Part shown: in pieces, positions 47,076 through 55,478 of the stretch | Position numbering within the stretch: the stretch's first letter is position 1 | How the letters are laid out: the number at the start of each line of letters is the position of its first letter | NCBI RefSeq assembly: GCF_946480385.1 | Contig: NZ_CAMLJP010000012.1 | Span: 9,033-73,032, forward strand | DNA: 64,000 bases | Reading direction: 5' to 3' | Source of the DNA: an uncultured Azospirillum sp. | GTDB taxonomy: Bacteria > Pseudomonadota > Alphaproteobacteria > Azospirillales > Azospirillaceae | Translations under genes and position numbers: made by a program | Notes under the pieces: generated by a model | What the model was told of the DNA's origin: nothing | Databases searched by the model: none | Seen by the model: only the letters and a program-made list of their open reading frames with translations

Positions 47076-48782
47076 TCAGTGGCCGTGCCCGCCGCCGATG
47101 GCGATGATCGGCAGCGACTGGATCAGCTGGAACGCGACGATGGTGAAGACGTACATGGCGGCGACCAGCGCGGCGACCGACAGCGGCCCGGTCCAGGCCG
47201 GAACCGCGCCGACGCCGCGCGACCCGGTCCGCCAATCGACCACCGGCGCCGGCTCGACCGACGGGCGCAGCGACAGCAGCGTGCGGGCAACGCCGTAGAC
47301 GCTGACCGAGAGGGCGATGGCGAAGATCGTGGCGCCGACGCCGACCAGGGCCATCAGCACCGGCCATGCCGCCGGAGCCATACCGCCGTAGCCGACGTCG
47401 AAGACCCGGCGCGGCACCCCCATGAATCCGGCGGTGATGCCCGCCGCGCCGAAGATGAACAAACCGACGGTCACGAAAGCCGGCATGCGCCGCAGCAGCT
47501 CCGGGCGCCACAGGCTGCCTCCGCCAAGCGCCGGCAGGATCACCATCAGCGCGGCCAGGAAGGTCTGGGTCAGCACGCCGACCGCGAAGAAATGGAAATA
47601 GCCGGGCACGAAGAAGGTGTCCGACAGCATCGGCGCCAGCTTCTCCTGGATCAGGACGAAGGCGAAGGTGATGCCCAGCATCATGTTCACCACCGCCCAG
47701 CCCATGTTCGCCATCGCCGGGTTGCGCCAGGGCAGCCCCCGCATCCAGCCGAAGAAGCCGGTGGCGCCGCGTGCCCGGGCGCTGGCTTCCAGCGAGGAAA
47801 CGATGATGGCGAAGGCCGCCAGGGTCGGGACCGAGACGAACAGCGACAGCAGCGAACCGACGACCCGGACGCTCTCCGACAGGTTCGGCTCCAGGAACAT
47901 GTGGTAGAGGCTGGTCGGCGGAACGAAGACCAGATAGGCGGCGAAGACGATCTTCGACAGGCGGGCGCCGTGGATGGATTTCACCCCGGTCAGGTGTTCG
48001 CTCAGCACGTACCACACCAGCACGGTGGCCATCAGCGGCAGGTAATGCAGGTTGTGGAACAGGATGTGCCATTCGGTGCCGTGGTCGGCTGGGAACGGTC
48101 CTGTGCCGAGCGCCCACAGCAGGCCGGGCAGGAAGGCGTTGGTTGCTGCGATCGCGCTGACCACCAGAAAGCCGGCCCAGGCGAACAGGGCGAAGCCGAT
48201 GGAGGTGAACGCGTCGGCCTCGCCGCGTAACCGGGGCTGCAGCACGGTGGCGATGCCGCTGACGGCGGACGCCACCAGACCTGCCGAGAGCAGCAGGTAG
48301 CCGAGTGCGAAGACCCCGACGGAGCGCGGGTCGTCCGCGGCCAGTTCGGGGCTGCCGTCGTAGAGCAGCGGTGTGCCGGTGGCGGAGATCCACTCGCTGA
48401 CGCCGAAGCCTGCCAGCATCAGGGCGGCACCGAGCCATGCCAACGGGCGCAGCGAGAGGCCTCGGCCGTTCTCGGCCGCCGCCAGCACCAGCAGCAGGGC
48501 TGCCTGGATCAGGTAGAGCCAGTAGAAGAACACGGACACGCCGTGCAGGGTCAGGATGCGGTAGGCGTCATCCGGAAAGAAGGCAAGCGCCCCGGCGCGG
48601 GCGAGCGCGGTCACGAAGCCGCCAACCAGGCCGAGCACGAGCGCCAGCAGAGCGGCGCCGAACAGCAGCGTGAGGAGGGTCTTGTCGGCCGACGGCAGGG
48701 AGGCGACCCGCGTGGTCAGGCGCGACGTCACAAGGCGCGGGGCCGCGTCGGCCGGGGCGAAGGAGGTCGAAAGGGTATCCAT
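47076..48782 (-). CDS. Heme-copper oxidase-like subunit I with altered active-site ligands
   Basis: A 568-residue protein with about 13 transmembrane helices, aligning by eye with B-type (ba3) oxidase subunit I. Low-spin heme ligands are His80 (LHGVSVFFYW) and His397. The CuB region keeps His243 and Tyr247 (LFHNLHY) and His294. The position of the second CuB His, however, is Tyr293 (SLYHMF), and that of the high-spin-heme His is Tyr395 (PGYFHF). Extra His239 and His246 lie nearby. Normal oxygen reduction is therefore doubtful; it may be an NO-reductase-like, alternative-metal or sensory member. The CuA subunit gene precedes it by 18 bp. Confidence 0.82.
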   Translation of the reverse strand: MDTLSTSFAPADAAPRLVTSRLTTRVASLPSADKTLLTLLFGAALLALVLGLVGGFVTALARAGALAFFPDDAYRILTLHGVSVFFYWLYLIQAALLLVLAAAENGRGLSLRPLAWLGAALMLAGFGVSEWISATGTPLLYDGSPELAADDPRSVGVFALGYLLLSAGLVASAVSGIATVLQPRLRGEADAFTSIGFALFAWAGFLVVSAIAATNAFLPGLLWALGTGPFPADHGTEWHILFHNLHYLPLMATVLVWYVLSEHLTGVKSIHGARLSKIVFAAYLVFVPPTSLYHMFLEPNLSESVRVVGSLLSLFVSVPTLAAFAIIVSSLEASARARGATGFFGWMRGLPWRNPAMANMGWAVVNMMLGITFAFVLIQEKLAPMLSDTFFVPGYFHFFAVGVLTQTFLAALMVILPALGGGSLWRPELLRRMPAFVTVGLFIFGAAGITAGFMGVPRRVFDVGYGGMAPAAWPVLMALVGVGATIFAIALSVSVYGVARTLLSLRPSVEPAPVVDWRTGSRGVGAVPAWTGPLSVAALVAAMYVFTIVAFQLIQSLPIIAIGGGHGH

Positions 48783-48800
48783 GCTGTGTGTCCTCCCGGC

Positions 48801-49445
48801 TCAGCCGACGACGATGCGGCCGTGCATGGCGTCATGCGCCTGACCGCAGTAGACGGTGCAGTACACGAGGTACTCGCCCGGCTTGGTGAAGGTGATCGTC
48901 TGCTCGGTGACGAGGTTCGGGCGCAGGCGGATGATGCGGCTGGCAGTCCCCAGTTGGATCGACGCGCCATGCGTGATGTCGTCCGCCATCATGCGGAACC
49001 GGTAGGCTTGACCGACCCTGAGCCGGAGGACGTCCGGGCTGTAGGCGAATTTCTGCGCCATCAGGTAGACGTCGACCGGTTCGGCGTACGCCATCTCCGC
49101 AGCATGGTCGTGTCCGGCATCGGCATGACTATGGCCGCCGTGTGCGTCGCCGCCATGGGCGTCCGCATCAGCGTGCGGGTTCACGCTGCCGTCCTTCTGC
49201 GCGTATTTCTGGACGAAGAAGTCGTGCTCGAAGCGGAACTCCTCGGGCGCCATGCCCTCGGCTGCGCCGTGGCCGCCATGGCCGTGCGCGCCGGCTTCCG
49301 GAGCGGCGTCCTTGTTGTGTCCGGTGTGTCCGCCGAAGGGAAGCGGGGCGGCGCCATAGGCCGCCCAGGCGCCGTACAGGGAGACGGCGCCGAAGCCCAG
49401 CGCGGCGATGAAGCCGCGGCGGGTTGTGAAATGCCTCTCGGACAT
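48801..49445 (-). CDS. CuA-type subunit II with twin-arginine signal and His-rich insert
   Basis: A 214-residue periplasmic cupredoxin. The N-terminus FTTRRGFIAALGFG looks like a Tat signal. Residues 38-117 contain about 19 His residues (HGHGGHG, HADADAHGGDAHGGHSHADAGHDH). The C-terminal cupredoxin keeps the full CuA set: His159 (DITHGASI), Cys196, Cys200, His204 and Met207 in YCTVYCGQAHDAMHG. It should accept electrons from a cytochrome and pass them to subunit I. The His-rich part may store copper. Confidence 0.86.
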   Translation of the reverse strand: MSERHFTTRRGFIAALGFGAVSLYGAWAAYGAAPLPFGGHTGHNKDAAPEAGAHGHGGHGAAEGMAPEEFRFEHDFFVQKYAQKDGSVNPHADADAHGGDAHGGHSHADAGHDHAAEMAYAEPVDVYLMAQKFAYSPDVLRLRVGQAYRFRMMADDITHGASIQLGTASRIIRLRPNLVTEQTITFTKPGEYLVYCTVYCGQAHDAMHGRIVVG

Positions 49446-49547
49446 GATGAGAGTCCTCTGATCGCGTGGTCGGAATCGCTCGCGCACGCCGCCGGTCAGG
49501 CGGCGCATGGCCGGGCGTCCGACACAGGCGTCAGAGCGCGCGGCCGA

Positions 49548-49895
49548 TCAGAGGCTGGTCTTCGGAGGAGGCGTGTCCGGGGTGATGTCCCGGGCGTTGG
49601 GAACGAAGCCGGCCCGCGGGTGCCAGGACGTTTCGACCATGGTCACCGGAATGCTGACGCTGTGCCGGGCCGGAGCCTCTGCCGCCGGGCAGCAGGTCGC
49701 CGCGACGGCGAGGGCGGCCTTGTGGTGGTCGCTCTGGGACGGGGGCGACGGGGCGTGATGTGAGCCGTGATGGCCCATTGAGCCGGCCGGCGTGTCCACA
49801 TGCGCCCCCATATTTGCCATGGCTCCGCCCGCCGCCCCCATCAGGAGCGCAAAGGCGAACGCCAGAATGGCGAAGATGTGGCCCAACCGCTTCAT
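49548..49895 (-). CDS. His/Cys-containing small exported or membrane protein
   Basis: A 115-residue protein with an N-terminal hydrophobic stretch (HIFAILAFAFALLMGAAGGAMA), a His-rich part (SMGHHGSHHAPSPP) and a CC pair (ATCCPAAE). A Pro-rich tail ends DTPPPKTSL. Copper binding is plausible from composition and context. It is the first gene of the minus-strand half of the copper island. Confidence 0.6.
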   Translation of the reverse strand: MKRLGHIFAILAFAFALLMGAAGGAMANMGAHVDTPAGSMGHHGSHHAPSPPSQSDHHKAALAVAATCCPAAEAPARHSVSIPVTMVETSWHPRAGFVPNARDITPDTPPPKTSL

Positions 49896-50244
49896 GCCAG
49901 CCGTCGCTTCAAACGCCCCTGGTCCATCCAGGGGAGCACACCATAGCCCCCGATGGCGGTGCGGGAATTGATGTCTGTCAACCGACGGGTTTGATCAATC
50001 GGCGTTGCCACCCAACGCTTTTCGTATTGACCTTCCCATTGCTGGAGGGTCGATGCTTGCCTTGATGGTCTGAATCGGTGATGGAAGCGGAGTGACAGTC
50101 CGCCGTACTCTTCCGGGACCCTGACAGGGGCGGTCGTCGAGACGATGGTACTGTTGCGGGGACCAGGGAATGGTATTACCTTTGGCGGAGGGGCCGGTGG
50201 GCACGCAAGGTGCCACCCGACCTTGGGCAAGGAAGGCAATCGCC
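49896..50244. other. 349 bp divergent copper-island intergenic region
   Basis: It separates the minus-strand oxidase unit from the plus-strand efflux unit. It holds a CueR-like promoter reading rightward (separate entry), TTGACA on the minus strand at 49976-49981 as a possible leftward -35, and a small stem CAAGGT-N8-ACCTTG at 50206-50225. Confidence 0.5.
50027..50057 (+). promoter_or_regulatory. CueR/MerR-type promoter upstream of the efflux operon
   Basis: TTGACC at 50027-50032 as -35, then the near-palindrome ACCTTCC-N7-GGAGGGT (50030-50050) and GATGCT at 50052 with a 19-base spacer. The long spacer and ACCTTCC half-sites match the E. coli copA promoter bound by CueR. It points toward 50245 onward. 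Confidence 0.6.
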
Positions 50245-50634
50245 ATGTGGCGTGGGACTTGGTCGACGGTGAGGAGGGTGGTGGTGAGCCTGCTGATGCT
50301 GGCCACGCTGCTCGTCTATGCCGTGCCGAGCCATGCCAGCCTGCTGCCTCACCAGCATTCCCCAGCGCCTCATGAACATGCCCTGGTCGACACGCACGAC
50401 GATGATGTCGCCGCCGTGGCGGACCATGAGCACAAGCAGGACCCCTGCAAGGATCTCGGTGTGCTCGGTGACGATGCCTGCTGCAGCGTCGCCCAGTGTG
50501 CAACCATGCATGGCGGTCTCCCGGTCGGTGCCGTCGCAGCCTTCATTCCGGCCCTCAACCGGGCAGACCATCTGCTTGCCCTGGCGACGCCCGAAGGCAT
50601 CGGCAGCGCCCCCGCACTTCGTCCCCCTCTCTGA
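50245..50634 (+). CDS. His/Cys-rich exported protein
   Basis: A 129-residue protein with an N-terminal signal (VRRVVVSLLMLATLLVYAVPSHA). The mature part is rich in His and Asp (LPHQHSPAPHEHALVDTHDD) and carries ACCSVAQC and TMHGG. It is probably a periplasmic metal-binding protein. GGAAGG precedes the ATG at 50245. It is the first gene after the CueR-like promoter. Similar short proteins with a DACC motif occur in copper-resistance loci. Confidence 0.65.
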   Translation: MWRGTWSTVRRVVVSLLMLATLLVYAVPSHASLLPHQHSPAPHEHALVDTHDDDVAAVADHEHKQDPCKDLGVLGDDACCSVAQCATMHGGLPVGAVAAFIPALNRADHLLALATPEGIGSAPALRPPL

Positions 50635-50788
50635 TCCTCTGACGCCACTAGTCTGTCCGCGTCCAGCGTGAGCTTCGGCTCAGCGAAGGATGTCGCCGGA
50701 TGTCGTGCGCTCGGCCTTTGTGTCCCCGGCGCTCCCGCATGGAGGCCGACCGGGATGGCTCGAACCAGATGATCAGACGGAGGACGCC

Positions 50789-51574
50789 ATGTCGTCTTTC
50801 ACCCGCACCATGCTCCCGGCCTTTGCGCTCGTCGCCATGATGGCGTCTGCCCAGGCCCAGACCGTCACCACTCCGGACCAGGGCCAGGACCACCAGGCCC
50901 ACCACCCCGGCGGCGCCACGACCACCCAGATCCAGCCGGCTCCGGCCCCGACGGCTGTCCAGCCGTCCCAGGGCACCCAGCCCGCCATGCCTGGCACTGC
51001 GCCCATGACCGGGCAAGGCACGATGGGCCAGCAAGGCACCCAGGCGCAGGGCGGCCAACCCGGCATGATGGGGTCCGGGATGATGATGAACATGGACCAG
51101 ATGCGCTCGATGATGGGCGGCATGATGGGCCAGCAGAGTGGCCAACCGGGCATGATGGGACCCGGCATGATGGTGCAGATGATGCCCATGATGCGCCAGA
51201 TGATGATGGGCCAGCAGGGTGGCATGAGCGCTATGGGCGCCATGGGCCTGCCGTTCGAGCACGTCGAGGGCCGCATCGCTTTCCTGAAGGCGGAACTCAA
51301 GATCACCGACGCCCAGGCGCCGCAGTGGAACGCCTTCGCTGACACCCTGCGGTCGAACGCCAAGGCCCATCAGGCGATGCACGAGCAGATGACCAAGGGC
51401 GGCATGCCGTCCGCGTGGCCGGACCGGCTGGCCGCTCAGCAGAAGGTCCTTGTCACCCGGCTCGACGCCGTGAAGGCCCTCGAGGCCGCCGCCAAGCCGC
51501 TCTACGCCGCGCTGACCGACGAACAGAAAAAGGTCGCCGACCAGCTGTTCGCCGGCCCGATGGGCATGATGTGA
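50789..51574 (+). CDS. Met-rich Spy/CpxP-like periplasmic protein
   Basis: A 261-residue exported protein. After the signal (cleavage near ASAQAQ) there is a Pro/Gln/Thr-rich spacer, then a stretch with about 30 Met (GMMGSGMMMNMDQMRSMMGG, repeated PGMMGPGMM), then a helical domain with the LTxxQ motif (ALTDEQKKVADQLF). Met clusters commonly bind Cu(I)/Ag(I). The start at 50789 follows GACGGAGGA. Confidence 0.82.
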   Translation: MSSFTRTMLPAFALVAMMASAQAQTVTTPDQGQDHQAHHPGGATTTQIQPAPAPTAVQPSQGTQPAMPGTAPMTGQGTMGQQGTQAQGGQPGMMGSGMMMNMDQMRSMMGGMMGQQSGQPGMMGPGMMVQMMPMMRQMMMGQQGGMSAMGAMGLPFEHVEGRIAFLKAELKITDAQAPQWNAFADTLRSNAKAHQAMHEQMTKGGMPSAWPDRLAAQQKVLVTRLDAVKALEAAAKPLYAALTDEQKKVADQLFAGPMGMM

Positions 51575-51584
51575 GGAGGCGGCC

Positions 51585-51869
51585 ATGACGCACGAACACA
51601 CCCATCACACCCCCGAGACCCACAAGCCGGAACCGCAGGCACGCCTGCCCTGGTACCGGACCTGGACGGGACTGGCCTGCCTTGGCGCCCTCGCCGTCGG
51701 GGCGGTGTACCTGTCGCTCTATCACGTCACCCACGTGCTCGACGCGCTGCCCTTGGTGCTGCTGCTCCTCTGCCCGCTGATGCATCTCTTCATGCATGGC
51801 GGCCACGGCGGCCACGGCGGCCATGGTGGCGACGATGCCGACGGCTCCGGCAAGGGAGGCTCGCCATGA
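51585..51869 (+). CDS. DUF2933-like small membrane protein
   Basis: A 94-residue protein with His-rich N-terminus (MTHEHTHHTPETH), two transmembrane helices (GLACLGALAVGAVYLSLYHV and ALPLVLLLLCPLMHLFM) and a GHGGHGGHGG tail. The double helix with a Cys and Met-His end fits the DUF2933 family. Copper ferrying is a reasonable guess from the position. Its stop overlaps the next gene (ATGA). Confidence 0.75.
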   Translation: MTHEHTHHTPETHKPEPQARLPWYRTWTGLACLGALAVGAVYLSLYHVTHVLDALPLVLLLLCPLMHLFMHGGHGGHGGHGGDDADGSGKGGSP

Positions 51870-52543
51870 CGCACGAGGCCTCAGGCTACGGACTGTGGAT
51901 GCTGGTCATCCTCAACTCCGCGATCTTCATCATCTTCGCTTACAGCTTCGCCAAGCCGCAGTCGCCGCGGGATTGGCGCTCCTTCGGGGCGTTCAGCGCC
52001 TTCATCGTGGCGCTGTTCACCGAGATGTACGGTGTTCCGCTGACCATCTACCTGCTCTCGGGTTGGCTTCAGACCCGCTACCCCGGCCTCGACCTGATGT
52101 CGCACGACGCCGGTCACCTGTGGTCGACCGTCCTCGGCCTGTCGGGCAACCCACACTTCAGCGTGCTGCACATCCTCAGCAACCTGCTGATCCTCGGTGG
52201 CTTCGTCCTGCTCTCGGCGGCCTGGAAGGTGCTTCACGCCGCCCAGCGCGAGCACCGGCTCGCAACCACGGGCGCCTACGCCTACATCCGGCACCCGCAA
52301 TATGTCGCCTTCATCGTCATCCTGTTCGGCTTCCTGCTCCAGTGGCCGACCATCCTGACGCTGGTGATGTTCCCGTTGCTCGTCTGGATGTATGTCCGAT
52401 TGGCGCACTCCGAGGAGCGTGAAGCCCTCCGCGTCTTCGGCACCGCCTACGAGCGGTATGCCGCGGTCACGCCGGGATGGGTCCCGCACCTTGCTGGGCA
52501 TGGGCCGAACCGCCCCAGGGTGGGAGGGTCGTTTGGTGCGTGA
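51866..52543 (+). CDS. Isoprenylcysteine carboxyl methyltransferase-family membrane protein
   Basis: A 225-residue membrane protein with about five helices. The C-terminal TTGAYAYIRHPQYVAFIVIL and the Glu-rich SEEREALRVFGTAYERYAAV form the SAM-binding signature of the ICMT/PEMT-like family. Members are common in copper-resistance clusters, but their substrate is unknown. It is translationally coupled to the gene before it. Confidence 0.85.
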   Translation: MTHEASGYGLWMLVILNSAIFIIFAYSFAKPQSPRDWRSFGAFSAFIVALFTEMYGVPLTIYLLSGWLQTRYPGLDLMSHDAGHLWSTVLGLSGNPHFSVLHILSNLLILGGFVLLSAAWKVLHAAQREHRLATTGAYAYIRHPQYVAFIVILFGFLLQWPTILTLVMFPLLVWMYVRLAHSEEREALRVFGTAYERYAAVTPGWVPHLAGHGPNRPRVGGSFGA

Positions 52544-53750
52544 GTTCGGATCCAAGCGTATGAAGCAGGCGGCGGCAGCCGCGGTTACCGTCTGCCTGCT
52601 GGCACCTCCGGCCGTGGCACAGACCCTGCGCGATGCCGTGGAGGGGGCGTGGCGGCTCAATCCGGAGATCCGATCTCTGGAGGCCAAGCGGGGACAGGCG
52701 GTGGCCCAACGCGGCGCCGGGGAGTCGCTGGTTCCGGCCGCTCCGGCCGTCACCCTGCGGCACATCACCGATGTGGTGGGCCGCAATGTCGGGCGGCGCG
52801 AGTATGAGGCCGAAGTCGGCGTTCCGCTCTGGCTGCCCGGCCAGGGCACGGCGACCGTCCGTGCCGCCGACGCGCTGTTGGCGCGCACCGACGCGGAGAT
52901 CGCGGCGCTCCAGTTGGCGGTCGCCGGAGAGGTCCGGACGGCCCTGTGGCAGATCGCGCTCCTTGAGCGGCGCGTCGACCTCGCCCGTCAGCGTCTCGCG
53001 GTGGCGCGCCGTCTGGAAGCGGACACGCGGCGCAGTTCCAAAGCCGGGGAAATCTCCGAGGCCGACCACCAGCTGGCGCGTGGGGAGGCCCTTGCCGTGG
53101 CTGCGGAGGTCCGGGACGAGGAACTGACCCTGGAGGAGGCCCGGCAGGCGTTCCGCACCCTGACCGGCGCCCTGGTCCCCAAAGCCATGCCCGAGCCGCT
53201 GATCGGCGAGCAACCGCTCGACCAGCACCCGGTGCTCCAGGCGGCCCGCCTGGGTGTCCGGTCGGCCCAGGCGCAGAAGCAACTGGTTGACCTCACCACC
53301 CGCGATAGCCCGGAGGTCGGCGTCCTGGCCCGCAAGGAGCGGGATGTTCGCGGGGAGCGCTTCGACACCATCGTCGGACTCTCGGTGCGCATCCCGTTCT
53401 CGGTGGACGCGGTCAATGCCCCGAAGCGGGCCGAAGCCTCCACTGAACTCGTCCGTTCCGAGGCGGAGCAGGCCAACGCGGAGCGCACGGTCGAGACCGA
53501 AATGCGGCAGGCCCGTCTCGCCCATCAGGCCGCCACCGAACGCCTTACCATCGCCCGCGACCGCGCCGCCGCGCTCAAGGGGCGCCTGTCCATCGTCGAG
53601 CGGGCGAGAAAAGGTGGCGAGATCAGCCTCGTCGAGTTCGTGCGGGCCCAGGAGGCTGCTTTCGAAGCCGACCTCGCCCGTGCCACCGCCGAAATCCAGG
53701 TTGGCGCCGCGCGCGCCCGTTTGAACCAGTCTCTCGGAGTTCTTCCATGA
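52536..53750 (+). CDS. TolC-family outer-membrane efflux protein (CusC-like)
   Basis: A 404-residue outer-membrane channel protein. A signal peptide (MKQAAAAAVTVCLLAPPAVA) is followed by two long helical repeats characteristic of TolC trimers: VAGEVRTALWQIALLERRVD in the first half and RTVETEMRQARLAHQAA later, each in an extended helical region. GTG 52536 has GGGAGGG 7 bases upstream and overlaps the methyltransferase stop by 8 bases; ATG 52560 is the alternative. It forms the outlet of the CusCBA-like pump. Confidence 0.88.
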   Translation: MREFGSKRMKQAAAAAVTVCLLAPPAVAQTLRDAVEGAWRLNPEIRSLEAKRGQAVAQRGAGESLVPAAPAVTLRHITDVVGRNVGRREYEAEVGVPLWLPGQGTATVRAADALLARTDAEIAALQLAVAGEVRTALWQIALLERRVDLARQRLAVARRLEADTRRSSKAGEISEADHQLARGEALAVAAEVRDEELTLEEARQAFRTLTGALVPKAMPEPLIGEQPLDQHPVLQAARLGVRSAQAQKQLVDLTTRDSPEVGVLARKERDVRGERFDTIVGLSVRIPFSVDAVNAPKRAEASTELVRSEAEQANAERTVETEMRQARLAHQAATERLTIARDRAAALKGRLSIVERARKGGEISLVEFVRAQEAAFEADLARATAEIQVGAARARLNQSLGVLP

Positions 53751-55471
53751 TCCACCGACGCCTTCTCGCCGCGGCCTCGATCGCCGCGAGCCTTGCCGCG
53801 CCGGTCGCCCTTCCGACCCTGGCCCATGAAGGGCATGAGCATGGCGATGCTCCCAAGCCGGTCGTCGCCACCGCGGTGCCGGCCATGGAGACGTCCTCGT
53901 CCGACTTCGAACTGGTGGCGGTCGTCCAGGGCAAAAGCCTGCTGGTCACCCTGGACCGCTTCGCCACCAACGAACCGGTGACCGGCGCGACCGTCGAGGT
54001 CACCGCCGACGGGGAAGCCGTGACCGCCGCTCCCGTTTCCGGGGAGGAGGGCGTCTACCGCCTCGACGCCGCGTGGGTGACGAAGCCGGGTCCGCACGAG
54101 TTGACCGTGTCGGTGACGGCGGCCGATGCCGCCGACCTGCTGATCGGCACGCTGGAGATCCCAGCAGCGGCCCAGCCTGCCGAGCCCAATGGCGGGCGCG
54201 GCCTGTCCGCCATCCTCGGTCAGGTGCGCAATGACCTGGGCCTGATGCTGGGAGCCGTCATGGTCTTCCTGCTCGGCGTGCTGACCACGGTGGCGCTGAC
54301 CCAGCGAGGCCCGGCGCGCACGGTTGCCGGAGCGGCCCTGATCGGCTTCGGCCTGCTTCTGGCCAGCGGCGCCGCTTTCGCCCATGGCGGCGAGGATCAC
54401 AGCCATGGCGACGAGGCGAAGGACAAGACTCCAGGAGCAGCAGCCGCGCCGATGGCGGTGACCGGCGCTTCGGAGAGCCCGCGCAGGTTGCCGGACGGCA
54501 GTCTGTACGTGCCCAAGACGTCACAGCGCCTGCTGTCGGTGCGCACCACGGTCGCGAAGACGCAGCAGGAGGCGCAGACGGTCCAGCTGATCGGCCAGGT
54601 CATCGCCGATCCGAACGGCGGCGGTCACGTCCAGGCGACCCAGAGCGGCCGCATCGAGCCGGGCGAGAAGGGGCTCCCCTATGTCGGCCAGCGGGTCGAG
54701 GCGGGGCAAATCCTGGCAACCATCTCGCCCGCCGTGAACGTGGTCGACCGCAGCGGTATCCAGCAGCAGATCGCCACGGTCGAGCAGGAACTCGTCATCG
54801 CCGAGTCCCGCGTCCAGCGCCTGCGGAAGCTGGAAGGCAGCGTGCCGCAACGGGACATCGAAGAGGCTGAGGCCAACCTGAACGGCCTGCGCAAGCGCCG
54901 CGCCGCCCTGTCGCCGACCCTGACCACCAAGGAGGCCCTGCGCGCGCCCATCGCTGGGGTCGTCACCGCCAACAACGTCAAAGCCGGGCAGGTCATCGAG
55001 GGCCGCGATCAGGTTCTGTTCGAGATCGTCGACCCGTCGCGGCTGATGGTCGAGGCGGTTGCCTTCGATCCTCGGGTGGCGAATGCCATCAAGGCGGCCA
55101 CGGCGACGACCGCCGACGGCACCCACCTGTCGTTGGAACTCCTCGGTTCCAGCGTGGCTTTGCGCCAGCAGGCGATCCCGCTGCTCTTCCGGATCAGCAA
55201 TCCGCCGGCTGGGCTCGGCGTCGGCCAGCCGGTCCGGCTCGTCGCCCAGGTGCAGGGCACCGCATCGGGCATCGTCCTGCCGCGCCACAGCGTGGTGCGC
55301 GGCGCCGGCGGGCAGCCGATCGTCTGGCAGCACGAGTCGCCGCAGCGCTTCGTCGCCCGGCCGGTGCGCACGCAGCCGGTCGATGGCAACACGGTGCTGG
55401 TCCTGGCGGGCGTCGAGCCCGAGGTGCGCATCGTCACCGATGGCGCCGGCCTGCTGAACCAGGTCCGGTGA
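53747..55471 (+). CDS. RND efflux periplasmic adaptor (CusB-like) with extra N-terminal domain
   Basis: A 574-residue membrane-fusion protein. It starts with a signal and HEGHEHGD, then a beta-rich domain ([37 protein letters not shown]), a transmembrane helix ([21 protein letters not shown]), a second hydrophobic part with [11 protein letters not shown], then the classic adaptor: hairpin with [20 protein letters not shown], lipoyl/barrel parts ([20 protein letters not shown]) and the C-terminal membrane-proximal part. The order suggests a fusion of a metal-binding domain to a CusB core. Starts within the TolC gene's stop (ATGA). Confidence 0.87.
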   Translation: MIHRRLLAAASIAASLAAPVALPTLAHEGHEHGDAPKPVVATAVPAMETSSSDFELVAVVQGKSLLVTLDRFATNEPVTGATVEVTADGEAVTAAPVSGEEGVYRLDAAWVTKPGPHELTVSVTAADAADLLIGTLEIPAAAQPAEPNGGRGLSAILGQVRNDLGLMLGAVMVFLLGVLTTVALTQRGPARTVAGAALIGFGLLLASGAAFAHGGEDHSHGDEAKDKTPGAAAAPMAVTGASESPRRLPDGSLYVPKTSQRLLSVRTTVAKTQQEAQTVQLIGQVIADPNGGGHVQATQSGRIEPGEKGLPYVGQRVEAGQILATISPAVNVVDRSGIQQQIATVEQELVIAESRVQRLRKLEGSVPQRDIEEAEANLNGLRKRRAALSPTLTTKEALRAPIAGVVTANNVKAGQVIEGRDQVLFEIVDPSRLMVEAVAFDPRVANAIKAATATTADGTHLSLELLGSSVALRQQAIPLLFRISNPPAGLGVGQPVRLVAQVQGTASGIVLPRHSVVRGAGGQPIVWQHESPQRFVARPVRTQPVDGNTVLVLAGVEPEVRIVTDGAGLLNQVR

Positions 55472-55478
55472 GGCGGCC

